Shown: positions 42,878 through 51,265 of the stretch, in pieces | Layout of the letters: the number at the start of each line of letters is the position of its first letter | How positions within the stretch are numbered: position 1 is the stretch's first letter | Source of the DNA: Arthrobacter wenxiniae | GTDB taxonomy: Bacteria; Actinomycetota; Actinomycetes; Actinomycetales; Micrococcaceae | NCBI RefSeq assembly: GCF_013376105.1 | Contig: NZ_JAAMFM010000018.1 | Location: 17,519-81,518 of the forward strand | Direction: 5' to 3' | Length of the DNA stretch: 64,000 nucleotides | The notes under the pieces: model-generated | What the model was told of the DNA's origin: nothing | Database searches by the model: none | What the model saw: only the letters and a program-made list of their open reading frames with translations | Translations under genes and position numbers: made by a program

Positions 42878-43852
42878 ATGTTCAAATCAGCACAGCTATT
42901 AAGCCGAAGTCTTCCTGCCGCAGCTGCGGCAGTTGGGGCGCTTTTGCTGCTCACCGGATGCGGCGCTGCATCCGTGAACCAAGCAGGCGCGGCCGGTTCC
43001 GCCAAAACGGACTGCGGGACGGTGAACGTCGCGCTCAATGCCTGGGTCGGCTACACCGCCGACGCGGCCGTGTTCGACTACCTGGCCAAGAACAAGCTCG
43101 GCTGCACGGTGGTGGAGAAGAACCTGAACGAACAGATCTCCTGGCAGGGATTCGCTTCCGGCCAGGTGGATGTCATTATGGAAAACTGGGGCCATGCCGA
43201 TCTGGCCAAGCAATACATCACGGACCAGCACGTCGCCGTCGACGCAGGGCCCACCGGCAACGTGGGACACATCGGCTGGTATGTCCCGCCGTGGATGGCC
43301 GCGAAGTACCCCGATATTACCAACGGCAAGAACCTGAACAAGTATGCCAACATGTTCAAAACCTCCGAGTCCGCGGGCAAGGGGCAACTGCTCGACGGCG
43401 ATCCGGCCTTCGTGACCAACGATGAGGCGCTGGTGAAGAACCTCAACCTCAACTACAAGGTGGTCTTTGCCGGCTCCGAAGCGGCCCTCATCCAGTCGTT
43501 CCGGACCGCAGAAGCGAACAAGACCCCGCTGCTGGGCTACTTCTACGACCCGCAATGGTTCCTCTCCGAAGTCCCCCTGGTCAAGGTCAGCCTCCCTGCG
43601 TGGACCCCCGGCTGCGACTCCGACCCGGAAAAGGTGGCCTGCGACTACCCGGTCTACAACCTGAACAAGGTGATCTCCACGAAACTCGCCAACAGCGGAT
43701 CCCCTGCCGCGAAACTCATCAAGGCCTTCAAATGGACCAATGCGGACCAGAACGCCGTCGCGAAGGACATCCAGGGCGGCATGGCGCCGGATGCGGCGGC
43801 CAAGAAGTGGGTGGATGCCCATGCCAGCGTCGTAAACGGCTGGCTGAAATAG
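42878..43852 (+). CDS. proX: Glycine betaine-binding lipoprotein
   Basis: The 324-residue protein begins with a lipoprotein signal (hydrophobic stretch and LLLLTGCGAAS, Cys near 28). The OpuAC-type binding fold follows, with the start VNVALNAWVGYTADAAVFDY and aromatic residues (W in NAWVG, W in ENWGH, W in GWYVPPW) that build the aromatic box for the trimethylammonium group. AAAGGAGAAAACC is a strong ribosome site. It is the last gene of the operon, delivering betaine or choline to ProVW. The first Cys would carry the lipid anchor. Confidence 0.92.
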   Translation: MFKSAQLLSRSLPAAAAAVGALLLLTGCGAASVNQAGAAGSAKTDCGTVNVALNAWVGYTADAAVFDYLAKNKLGCTVVEKNLNEQISWQGFASGQVDVIMENWGHADLAKQYITDQHVAVDAGPTGNVGHIGWYVPPWMAAKYPDITNGKNLNKYANMFKTSESAGKGQLLDGDPAFVTNDEALVKNLNLNYKVVFAGSEAALIQSFRTAEANKTPLLGYFYDPQWFLSEVPLVKVSLPAWTPGCDSDPEKVACDYPVYNLNKVISTKLANSGSPAAKLIKAFKWTNADQNAVAKDIQGGMAPDAAAKKWVDAHASVVNGWLK

Positions 43853-44008
43853 GAGCGCGCTGGTGCCCGGAACCCCCGGGCGCCAGCGCCTCAACCGCAT
43901 GCTCCTCGGGACCGACGCATAACGGCTGCTCCATGCTCGGACGCCAGTAACCCCTCGGGACCGTCCCTCAACGCCCAAAGCGGCGCAACCCCGAAGCTGC
44001 CACGGCGT

Positions 44009-44187
44009 CGGCTCAAGATTTCCGACCTCAAAGTCGTCAACAAGCAAATGCTCAAGAAGCCCTCGGCGGCACGATCGTGGGCAACACGATGGAATGGTAT
44101 GACGTCGGCGCATTCGGTTACCTCATTACCACCATGGGCCCGGTCTTCCTCCCTGAAGCTGACAAGTCCGTGCAGACACTCTTCCTG
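44009..44187 (+). pseudogene. ProP-like (MHS) transporter, N-terminal remnant
   Basis: After a block reading SDLKVVNKQMLKK and a one-base shift, the frame reads GGTIVGNTMEWYDVGAFGYL then ITTMGPVFLPEADKSVQTLF. This is helix 1 of metabolite:proton symporters of the ProP type, which carry betaine or proline. It ends abruptly at 44,187, where a GntR remnant on the other strand starts. A second betaine transporter has therefore been destroyed by deletion. Confidence 0.75.
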
Positions 44188-44458
44188 CCACGCGGCGGGC
44201 GTCGGAGATGGACTTCAGGTCACGGATGTTCACGTCCGCGCTGATGGTTCCCCGGCGCGGATAGACGGTCAGCATCCGGTCAGACTCCAGGCGCCTGACC
44301 GCCTCGCGCATGGGTGTGCGGCCAACCTTGAGCTCGGCCATTTGGTCGTCTTCATTCAAGGCCGCACCCGGAGGCAGCCGCATGTCAATGATGCGCTCCC
44401 GCAATTCAAGATAGGCATGTTCCGCCCGGGTCCGGCCGCCAGCAGAAGTTCCATTCAC
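44188..44458 (-). pseudogene. GntR-family regulator, N-terminal remnant
   Basis: The minus strand reads from ATG at 44,458 through the winged HTH (YLELRERIIDMRLPPGAALN, VGRTPMREAVRRLESDRML, YPRRGTISADVNIRDLKSIS). The FCD half is lost: from the junction at about 44,187 the frame runs into ProP-derived sequence. It is a relative of the intact GntR at 10.4 kb. Confidence 0.75.
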
Positions 44459-44612
44459 AATGCCGGGCCACTTCCTCGATCCAAAGAACCAATTTGCGGC
44501 TCACTCTAGATTTATCGGATCCGTTGGCCCGGCACGACGATAGCTGCTCGCGCCTGTTCGGGATGGGAGGGCGGCTCACCATCCCGTGCAATGGTGCGGC
44601 GAATGTGCCTGT

Positions 44613-45431
44613 CTACCGGCGGGGGTAGCCCATGTTGGCGCTGATCTGCAGGCCCGCCTGCTTCAGTGCTTCGAGGAGTCCAGGGGTCTTTTCGGGATCG
44701 AAGCGAAAGGCCGGCCCAGAAATGCTCACCGCCCCAATGACATTTCCCGCGTGGTTATAGACCGGCGCCGCCGCGGCATTCAATCCAATCTCTATCTCAT
44801 CCCTCGCCACCGCATATCCCACGCGTGAAACCTCCAGCAGCTGGCTCTCAAGCTGGTGGCGGTCGGTGATGGTCCGCGGCGTCCTTGCGGGCAGTCCCGT
44901 CTCCTCCAGGATGCGGGCACGTTCGTCAGCGGTCAGGGCTGCCAGGAGTACCTTTCCGCTGGAGGTGGCATGCAGCGGGGTCAGGCTGCCCACCCAGTCG
45001 TACATGACAAGCATTGAAGGCCCCATGGCCTGGTCGACGTTGACGGCAAAGTTGGAGCGGAGCACGGCAAGATTCACCGTCTCCTTATATTCCTCGGCCA
45101 GGCATTCCAACACCTGACGGGCCTCGTGAACGAGACTCAACCGTCCGGGGATGGAGCTGGCCAGCCGCAGGACCCCGAAACCCAGCTGGTACTTTCCCCT
45201 CCCGTTGTCCTGTTGGACCAAGTCCCTGCCCACGAGGGAGACCAGCAGCCGGAAGATCGTGGATTTGTGGAGGTTCATTTCCTCGGCAATTTCGCTCACG
45301 CCGGCATAGCCGTCGCGGGCCAGAATGTCCAAGACGGCAAGCGCCCTGTCCACGGATTGAACACCTCCCTGGGGGCCCTTGCCTGCATCAATAGAAGATT
45401 CAGCGTCATTATTCGGAATCACGGTGCACAC
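44613..45431 (-). CDS. IclR-family transcriptional regulator
   Basis: The 272-residue protein has an N-terminal winged HTH (VQSVDRALAVLDILARD, GVSEIAEEMNLHKSTIFRLL) and a C-terminal IclR effector domain (HATSSGKVLLAAL, GYAVARDEIEIGLNAAAAPV). IclR proteins often control catabolic operons and bind small carboxylic acids. It lies at the end of the betaine region, separated from proX by the two remnants, and points towards them. It may regulate the betAB-proVWX set, but another target cannot be excluded. Confidence 0.87.
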   Translation of the reverse strand: MCTVIPNNDAESSIDAGKGPQGGVQSVDRALAVLDILARDGYAGVSEIAEEMNLHKSTIFRLLVSLVGRDLVQQDNGRGKYQLGFGVLRLASSIPGRLSLVHEARQVLECLAEEYKETVNLAVLRSNFAVNVDQAMGPSMLVMYDWVGSLTPLHATSSGKVLLAALTADERARILEETGLPARTPRTITDRHQLESQLLEVSRVGYAVARDEIEIGLNAAAAPVYNHAGNVIGAVSISGPAFRFDPEKTPGLLEALKQAGLQISANMGYPRR

Positions 45432-46415
45432 CTTCCAGTAGTTCCCGTGATTGTCCTACCCGCCACAAAGTCATCTCCACCGCTCGCCCGATTAGCTTCA
45501 TACTCCAAATCCTAGCGGTGGCCGGATTAGCCGCATGGAATAGGGCCGATCACACCCTGTATTTAACGCGGTAACGGCGGACTCAAGGCCGCGCTGTGGT
45601 CAACCAATCATGGCGGCCAAAACGGAAAGGTGCAACGAATCCTAAGCTCCGGCACCCCAGCCCGGCGAACGGCTGGCTGTCCGCGAGCCGTTCCCGCGGC
45701 CCGCGCAGGTCCTGCCCCGGCCCGACGCCGCCGACACCGCCGATGGCGCGTTCTCGCTTTGTCGTCAGCCCTATCTGGGCCGAACGTGTTGCCGGGGATC
45801 GGCCCAACCTGCCCAAGGTGGTGATGACAAAGGTCGGGGGACGCTCCTGGCCGTATTCAACAATGGATGGCCCACGGGGCGGCAGTTGTTATCTTTCAAC
45901 AGGCCCAGGCAGAGCGTCGTGATCTCTGTCAGCAGCCTCGATCACTCACTGTTCAGCCTTCACGTCAAGATAGAGAAAGACTCCACCCATCCCCTTGGCG
46001 GTCGGCCTCGGGAAGAAACTGAGATACAAAAGGATCCGAGGAAGCTGGCCGCAGCCCCAGGACGTGCAGCCCAAGTTGTAAAGGACACCACCGTAGAGGA
46101 ATGCATGGCGCCCTTGTTCTTCCGGCGGGGTGACTGCAGGCATTTCAATGGCGGCGGGCAAGGCAAAAAAGTTCCTTCGCAAAAACGCCCGCTGCCGGTC
46201 AATGCCAGTTACCTTCATGCGGATGTGGTTCATGGGGCTCGTCCTGATTGCCATGGTTGCCTCGCCCCACCGCTGGCCGTTTGCCGCCGGCGGCAACAAA
46301 TGTGGTCTTGGCCAGCCGGGGTGCCCCTGGTCAGGCCGTCTCTTCAGCGGGTCGGTTTGGAATCTCCGGCAGTCAGGGCATAATCTAGAAAAGTTGACGG
46401 CTTCACAGCCGTCAC
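45432..46415. other. Region without a supported gene
   Basis: Nearly 1 kb between the IclR gene and the tRNA. The longest plausible frame is on the minus strand (46,299 to 45,946, up to 117 codons, containing RQRAFLRRNFFALPAAIEMP). It resembles no known family and has no clear ribosome site, so it is not called. The region is lower in GC than its neighbours. Confidence 0.5.
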
Positions 46416-46488
46416 GGGGCTATGGCGCAGTTGGTAGCGCGCCTCGTTCGCATCGAGGAGGTCAGGGGTTCGAATCCCCTTAGCTCCA
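46416..46488 (+). tRNA. tRNA-Ala (anticodon CGC)
   Basis: The 73-base sequence folds as a cloverleaf: acceptor arms GGGGCTA and TAGCTCC (one G-U pair), D arm GCGC...GCGC, anticodon stem CCTCG/CGAGG with loop TTCGCAT (anticodon CGC, reading GCG), T arm AGGGG-TTCGAAT-CCCCT and discriminator A. The CCA end is not encoded. A decayed integrase tail next to its 3' side suggests it has served as an integration site. Confidence 0.95.
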
Positions 46489-46495
46489 CCCGAAT

Positions 46496-46535
46496 GGCCC
46501 CCTGACCTGCGGAAACGCTGGGTCGGGGGCCTTTT
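46496..46535 (+). terminator. Intrinsic terminator after tRNA-Ala
   Basis: GGCCCCCTGACC pairs with GGTCGGGGGCC (one bulged T) around a 13-base loop and is followed directly by TTTT. It lies seven bases after the tRNA. Confidence 0.85.
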
Positions 46536-46665
46536 GTCTTCCCAAAAGGCGCCAAGCCGCACGTACCCGCCCAGATTTGGGGCAGAGTACGCGTGACCAA
46601 GTGTTGGCGACGAACAAAGAACTTTGGGACAGGTGGCCACGGCAGACAAGCCTCTCCGCATGCTG

Positions 46666-46735
46666 ATTTGACGAGTTCCTTCGGCGGCTCAAGCGTTGCA
46701 AGCTTATGAAGAGCATCGGTGGGATCGTGCGACTC
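46666..46735 (-). pseudogene. Tyrosine integrase tail beside the tRNA
   Basis: The minus strand reads SESHDPTDALHKLATLEPPK, matching the extreme C-terminus of actinobacterial integrases and the remnant at 7.8-8.2 kb (PHLTDALQKLGQQEPPEEPG). Nothing upstream is left: VOC-type sequence begins at once. It is the trace of an element lost from the tRNA-Ala site. Confidence 0.6.
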
Positions 46736-46744
46736 CGACGCCCC

Positions 46745-46842
46745 GGCGTCGGCCATGGCGGCGTCAAGGACACCGGCAGCGGCTTCATTGTGGAGTTCCG
46801 CGACCCAGACAACATTGCGTTGGAATTGTTTGCGCCGAGGGT
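46745..46842 (+). pseudogene. VOC/glyoxalase-family C-terminal remnant
   Basis: The frame reads HGGVKDTGSGFIVEFRDPDN then IALELFAP, the last strand-helix block of VOC-superfamily proteins. The N-terminal part is missing, and after LFAP the sequence passes into a short repeat-like stretch (GGTTTCGACAAGCTCAACCA). Confidence 0.6.
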
Positions 46843-46879
46843 TTCGACAAGCTCAACCACCGGGAAAACGCAGGCCCAG

Positions 46880-47686
46880 TCACGGTGCCAGTTTCTGCTC
46901 GGTCAGCCAGTCATTGAACTCAATGCGTCCGACGGCGGCATCCGGCGCCAGGTTTCGACCGGCCCGTAGAAAAGTGCCGAATGCCCCCGGCAGCGGCATG
47001 GTCGTCACCACGCCGTGGCGCCCCGTGGTCGCCTTCCACTGTTCCGCCAGGGCCCTCATGGGCCACACGGACGGCCCGCCCGCCTGGACCGAGCGGTGCG
47101 GCACGGCACCCGGTTCAAGGCCGGCCACCGCTTCGTCGACCAGCACAGCCGCCACGTCCGCCGTCGCAATTGGTTGAAAGGAGACGCCGGAGAACGCCGG
47201 AATGATCCCCACTTTGGCGGCAGTGGAGAAAAGGCCCGCCACGAGGTTGTGGAACTGCGTGGCGTACACCACCGTGGTGGGCATCCCAGACGACTCATAG
47301 CTGCGCGCCCGTGACGCCTGCACCTGGTAATACCCCATGGAACATTCCGCGGCATTGACAATGGTCAGCAACACACAGCGCGCGACCTTGGCCCGCCGGG
47401 CCGCCGCAAGCACGGCGACAGTTGTTGCCGGCAACGCCTTCAATGCCGGCCCCGTCCGCGCGTCGAGGGTCTCCACGACGACGTCGACTCCGGCCAGCGC
47501 GCCCGCAACACCGTCACCCGTGCGGAAATCCGCCTCCACGTATTCGGCGCCGGCCACTCTGCGCGGATCCGTCAGCTGGGGAACGTGCCTGCTCACCGAC
47601 CGGACCCTCAGCCCGCGGCCCACCGCGTCCGCAACCACGGCCCGGCCAGCGGTACCCGTTCCTCCGGCAACAGCAATCAGCACCAT
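46880..47686 (-). CDS. NAD(P)-binding NmrA-type oxidoreductase
   Basis: The 268-residue protein starts with a Rossmann fold (IAVAGGTGTAGRAVVADAVG) and has the atypical short-chain dehydrogenase pattern of the NmrA/SDR_a5 group: VDVVVETLDA, CVLLTIVNAAECSMGYYQVQ and YATQFHNLVAG with a late substrate region (PIATADVAAVLVDEA). No catalytic YxxxK dyad is clear except MGYYQVQ. Family members act on quinones, nucleotide sugars or as redox sensors; the substrate is not predictable. It marks the beginning of the conserved chromosomal part. Confidence 0.82.
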   Translation of the reverse strand: MVLIAVAGGTGTAGRAVVADAVGRGLRVRSVSRHVPQLTDPRRVAGAEYVEADFRTGDGVAGALAGVDVVVETLDARTGPALKALPATTVAVLAAARRAKVARCVLLTIVNAAECSMGYYQVQASRARSYESSGMPTTVVYATQFHNLVAGLFSTAAKVGIIPAFSGVSFQPIATADVAAVLVDEAVAGLEPGAVPHRSVQAGGPSVWPMRALAEQWKATTGRHGVVTTMPLPGAFGTFLRAGRNLAPDAAVGRIEFNDWLTEQKLAP

Positions 47687-47746
47687 GGCTCGAGGCTACC
47701 CTCGGGCGGGGCATGGGGCCACCGGTAATTGAGCTCGTCGAAATCA

Positions 47747-47835
47747 GGGTCTCGACGCGCTCGCAAAGCTCGCTGCTCGACCACCGGGCCTGGGGGGTCT
47801 CGACGCGCTCGCAAAGCTCGCTGCTCGACCACCGG
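47747..47835. repeat. Two 41-bp direct repeats (REP-like)
   Basis: Two identical 41-bp copies lie at 47,747-47,787 and 47,795-47,835 (beginning GGGTCTCGACGCGCTCGCAA and ending GCTCGACCACCGG), separated by seven bases. A partial third copy (GGCTCGACCACCGG) follows, and a related stretch occurs at 46,847-46,870. They sit between two genes that end towards and start away from them. Similar units are common in intergenic regions of Arthrobacter-type genomes, as far as I recall. Confidence 0.85.
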
Positions 47836-47861
47836 CGACAGGCTCGACCACCGGTCGGCGT

Positions 47862-48677
47862 TTACGCGCGGCGGCGCCGGAGCACTACGTCGAGGTTGTT
47901 CAGTCCGTGGCCGGCATTTGCCGGCTTCTCGGCGGCGGCCGGCTCCTCCCCCGCCTTGCCGCCGTCCACAACGGCCGGCGCCGCAGCGGCGTCAGCCGCG
48001 GGCATTCCAATGCCGGCCTGGTCGGCCTTGATGGACGTCCCGGCGGATCTGGGCACTGCGGGAACCTGAAGCGGGGCGGCGGCCGCGGCGGCGGCACGGG
48101 CTGCCGTGACATAGCCGGGCTTGGGCACCTCCACGGGCTCCCAGGTCTCCGCGGAGAGCTCACCCTCGGCCACGGTCTGCGTGTGGGCCAGCTTCGCGTC
48201 CGCCGTGCCCTGGGCCGCGACGCGCAGGGCGGCGTTGCGCAGTTCCTCGGCCGTCAGTGGCTTCTGCGCGCGGGTGGGCTTGCCGGCGGGGGCGCCCTGG
48301 GCCCCGTCAAACAGGACCGTCGGGCGCGGTTCCACGGCGGGACCGGACGGTGCCGCGGACCCGGCGTCCGACGTCGTACGTTCAGCCGCCAGCCGGACGG
48401 CCGCACGGCGTGCGTTGTGGTCGCGCACGGCCACGGCGCGCAGCCCGGCCAGCACGGCCAGGAAGACTATGAGGCCCGTCCAGCCGAGCACGGAAGAGCC
48501 GACACGGAACAGGCTCAGGCCGCCGGAGACAAAAGCGGTAAGGAGCGCGATGAGGCCCACGGCGGCAACGGCCGTCCGGCCCCAGTAAATGGTGAGCGGG
48601 GCAGGTCCGGAAACGGGCGCGGCGGATGGGCGTCCCGGCTCCACGTGGGCGTGGGCGTCGGAAATAGTGCGTTCCAT
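47862..48677 (-). CDS. Two-helix membrane protein with long disordered C-terminus
   Basis: The 271-residue protein has two membrane segments (about 33-52 and 60-78). A positively charged short stretch (VAVRDHNARRAAVRLAAE) and about 170 residues rich in Ala, Pro, Glu and Thr follow, ending with LNNLDVVLRRRRA. The basic last residues look conserved in kind among Micrococcaceae homologues. The function is unknown. It lies 162 bases downstream of the acetyltransferase gene on the same strand. Confidence 0.75.
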   Translation of the reverse strand: MERTISDAHAHVEPGRPSAAPVSGPAPLTIYWGRTAVAAVGLIALLTAFVSGGLSLFRVGSSVLGWTGLIVFLAVLAGLRAVAVRDHNARRAAVRLAAERTTSDAGSAAPSGPAVEPRPTVLFDGAQGAPAGKPTRAQKPLTAEELRNAALRVAAQGTADAKLAHTQTVAEGELSAETWEPVEVPKPGYVTAARAAAAAAAPLQVPAVPRSAGTSIKADQAGIGMPAADAAAAPAVVDGGKAGEEPAAAEKPANAGHGLNNLDVVLRRRRA

Positions 48678-48839
48678 TGACGTCTCCTGCTACTGCTGGT
48701 CTGGCGTGCCTGCGGTGCGGCAGTCGCAACAACTACCAAATATGGGAAACCCGGCCGCGGCGCTTCCACATTTCAACCCTAGAGGTCAAACATGCCGCCA
48801 CCGGCATTACTGCCGGTGTGTCGCAAGGTGGCGAAACAA

Positions 48840-49457
48840 TTACCGGAGGCTGCCGAGCCACCGGTTCAGCAGGCCGCCGGGGACCTCCTCCGCCGTCAGG
48901 GCAAAGCTGCGGTGGTCGGCCCACTCCCCGTTGATGTGCAGGTAGCGCGGGCGCAGCCCCTCATCGCGAAAGCCCAGCTTGTCCACCACCCGCAGGCTCG
49001 GGGCGTTTTCCGGCCGGATGTTGATCTCCATCCGGTGCAGGCCCAGCGTGCGGAAGCAGTGGTCCGTGACCATGGCGACCGCCGTCGGGGCGATGCCGCG
49101 GCCGGCCCGGTCCCGGTCCACCCAGTAGCCCAGCGACGCCATCATGGCCGAGCCCCACATGATCGAGGACACCGTCAACTGGCCCACCAGTGCCGGCTTT
49201 GACTGCCCCGGCATACGCTCGGTGATGACGAAGGGAAGCGCCGTGGCCGCCCGTGCCTGTTCGTTGAGGGCGCGGACCATGCCGCCAAAGGTGGGCAGTT
49301 CACCCTGGCCGGCCGGGCTGCTCGCCTCCCACGGCTGCAGCCAGGCGGCGTTGCGGGCCCGCACCCGCGTCCATTCCGCCTTGTCCCGCAGCTTGATGGG
49401 GCGCAGGACCAGATCACCGGATTCCAGCGTCACCGGCCAAATAGCCTGGCCCCACAC
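48840..49457 (-). CDS. GNAT N-acetyltransferase (RimJ/RimL type)
   Basis: The 205-residue protein has the RimJ-type start LVLRPIKLRDKAEWTRVRAR, the acetyl-CoA loop DRDRAGRGIAPTAVAMV and the late NIRPENAPSLRVVDKLGFRD. These enzymes acetylate N-terminal or internal amines of proteins such as ribosomal proteins, but the target here is not evident. It starts five bases after galU, with the two genes clearly in one operon. Confidence 0.88.
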   Translation of the reverse strand: MWGQAIWPVTLESGDLVLRPIKLRDKAEWTRVRARNAAWLQPWEASSPAGQGELPTFGGMVRALNEQARAATALPFVITERMPGQSKPALVGQLTVSSIMWGSAMMASLGYWVDRDRAGRGIAPTAVAMVTDHCFRTLGLHRMEINIRPENAPSLRVVDKLGFRDEGLRPRYLHINGEWADHRSFALTAEEVPGGLLNRWLGSLR

Positions 49458-49462
49458 GGACG

Positions 49463-50365
49463 TTACTTCTGAAGTTGGGCTGCGAACTCGCCCAGCCAGT
49501 CACGCAGGTCCGGGCCGAGGTCGTCGCTCTCGCATGCCAGGGTCACCACGGCCTTCAAGTAGCTGAGCTTGTCTCCGGTGTCATAGCGGCGACCGCGGAA
49601 CACCACACCGTAGACGCCTCCGCCGTCCCCCTCGCGGGTCGCGAGCGTCTGCAGGGCGTCCGTGAGCTGGATTTCATCCCCGCGTCCCGGCGGCGTGTTT
49701 TCCAGCACCTCAAAAACAGCCGGATGCAGCACGTAGCGGCCAATGACGGCAAGATTCGACGGCGCGTCCTCCACCGCTGGCTTCTCCACCAGGTGGTTGA
49801 CCTTGACGTAGTTTTCCCCCTCAACCACGGTCATGTCGGCGCAGCCGTAGGCGGAGATCTTGTCCCGCGGAACCTCGATCAGCGCAATGACGGACCCCCC
49901 CGTGCGGGCCTGGACGTCGATCATGGTGGTCAGCAGCTCGTCGCGCTCGTCAATGAGGTCGTCGCCCAGCAGCACCGCGAACGGCTCATTTCCCACGTGG
50001 GTCTTGGCACGCAGGACTGCGTGGCCCAGGCCCTTGGGATCACCCTGGCGCACGTAGTGGATTTCACCCAGGTCGGTGGCGTGCTGGATGGCCGCCAGCT
50101 TCTCGGTGTCGCCCTTGGCCGCGAGCAGCTGCTCCGTGACCGGGACCCGGTCAAAGTGGTCTTCGAGGGCGCGTTTGTTGCGCCCGGTGATCATGAGCAC
50201 GTCCGTCAGGCCCGCGCTGACTGCCTCCTGAACCACGTACTGAATGGCCGGCTTGTCCACCACGGGCAGCATTTCCTTCGGCATCGCCTTCGTTGCCGGC
50301 AGGAAGCGGGTTCCCAGTCCGGCCGCAGGAATGACGGCTTTACGTACGCGCGAAACATCAGTCAT
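49463..50365 (-). CDS. galU: UTP-glucose-1-phosphate uridylyltransferase
   Basis: GalU makes UDP-glucose from UTP and glucose 1-phosphate. The 300-residue protein shows the nucleotide-binding start AVIPAAGLGTRFLPATKAMP followed by KEMLPVVDKPAIQYVVQEA. Later come the metal-site region LGDDLIDE, and LVEKPAVEDAPSNLAVIGRY. Length is normal. It is divergent from the 5-formyl-THF cyclo-ligase gene with 115 bases between, and is followed by the acetyltransferase. Confidence 0.96.
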   Translation of the reverse strand: MTDVSRVRKAVIPAAGLGTRFLPATKAMPKEMLPVVDKPAIQYVVQEAVSAGLTDVLMITGRNKRALEDHFDRVPVTEQLLAAKGDTEKLAAIQHATDLGEIHYVRQGDPKGLGHAVLRAKTHVGNEPFAVLLGDDLIDERDELLTTMIDVQARTGGSVIALIEVPRDKISAYGCADMTVVEGENYVKVNHLVEKPAVEDAPSNLAVIGRYVLHPAVFEVLENTPPGRGDEIQLTDALQTLATREGDGGGVYGVVFRGRRYDTGDKLSYLKAVVTLACESDDLGPDLRDWLGEFAAQLQK

Positions 50366-50480
50366 GCTCCTAGGCTAACGGACGCGGCTGCGCGGAGCGC
50401 AGAATGCCCTAGTTTCGGGCCCGCGCCCTGCTAGCTTGGGCTGGGTAACCACCCGCATCGACCGGAGAAGAGGAGAATCC

Positions 50481-51119
50481 TTGGCACCCACCACCAAGGC
50501 CGAGTGGCGTTCCCGCCTGCGCGCCGCCCGCCTTTCCATGGACGACGCCGCCCGTCACCTTGCCGAGGCCGGCCTGGCTTCCGCCGGGGTGGGGTGGGCC
50601 GCGCAGCTGCGCGGCCCGGAGCCGCCGGGAACCGTTTGCGCCTACATTTCCTCCGGCGTCGAGCCAGGGACCGGCCTGTTGCTGGAGGCCCTGGTCCACG
50701 CCGGACACCGCGTCTTTGTGCCTGCCTGCGAAGCGGACCACCAGCTCTCCTGGGCTGAGTGGACCCCCGGCGTCAAGCTGGGGCGCAGCGCGCTGGCACC
50801 GGTCATGGAACCGGTGGGGCCGCGCCTGGCCTTTGCCCGGCTGGGTCCCGTGGACGGCATCCTGCTGCCCGCGCTGGCAGCGGACCCCGCGGGTGTGCGC
50901 CTGGGCCAGGGAGGCGGCTACTACGACCGTTTTCTGGCCGCCCTGGCGTTCCCCGGCTCCCCCGCGGACGGCGCCGGGCGCGCGGCGCCCACGGCCGCCG
51001 TCGTCCTTGAACGGGAGGTGTTTCCGGAGGGCACCCTCCCGCACGACTCCCTCGACCAGCCCGTCGGCTGGGTGGTGACGCCCGGAGGCTGGAGCAAGGC
51101 TGGGCGTGCCCCGCGGTGA
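50481..51119 (+). CDS. 5-formyltetrahydrofolate cyclo-ligase
   Basis: The enzyme converts 5-formyl-THF to 5,10-methenyl-THF with ATP, returning storage folate to the active pool. The 212-residue protein has KAEWRSRLRAARLSM at the start and the ATP/folate loop VRLGQGGGYYDRFLA near 143-157, then PHDSLDQPVGWVVTP. TTG at 50,481 is the best start since AGAGGAGAA precedes it; the frame is open to 50,436. Though folate-related, it belongs to the conserved chromosomal neighbourhood galU-fau-fmdB rather than to the betaine region. Confidence 0.9.
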   Translation: MAPTTKAEWRSRLRAARLSMDDAARHLAEAGLASAGVGWAAQLRGPEPPGTVCAYISSGVEPGTGLLLEALVHAGHRVFVPACEADHQLSWAEWTPGVKLGRSALAPVMEPVGPRLAFARLGPVDGILLPALAADPAGVRLGQGGGYYDRFLAALAFPGSPADGAGRAAPTAAVVLEREVFPEGTLPHDSLDQPVGWVVTPGGWSKAGRAPR

Positions 51120-51168
51120 ACCGGACCTTGTGAAATAAGTAACGCGCCCGGGGCGTTGTGGTAAGCGG

Positions 51169-51177
51169 TGATAGAAT
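51169..51177 (+). promoter_or_regulatory. Extended -10 promoter candidate of the fmdB gene
   Basis: TGATAGAAT combines an extended -10 TG with a good -10 hexamer TAGAAT. It lies about 90 bases before the FmdB start and directly at the CIRCE-like element. No good -35 is seen. Confidence 0.4.
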
Positions 51178-51203
51178 TAGCACTCGGGACCTTGGACTGC
51201 CAG
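51177..51203. promoter_or_regulatory. CIRCE-like element (degenerate right half)
   Basis: TTAGCACTC is a perfect left half of the HrcA operator (consensus TTAGCACTC-N9-GAGTGCTAA). After exactly nine bases GACTGCCAG follows, matching the right half at six of nine positions. It overlaps the probable start point of transcription. Control by HrcA and heat is a hypothesis. Confidence 0.4.
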
Positions 51204-51265
51204 CCAGTGCATCAGCCACTGCTGCGGAAACCGCGGTCCCGACGCATGCATCCAGGAGGAAATCA

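Noticed and set aside
45946..46299. Minus-strand frame of up to 117 codons before the tRNA
   Set aside because: No family, no ribosome site and odd composition; not enough to call a gene.
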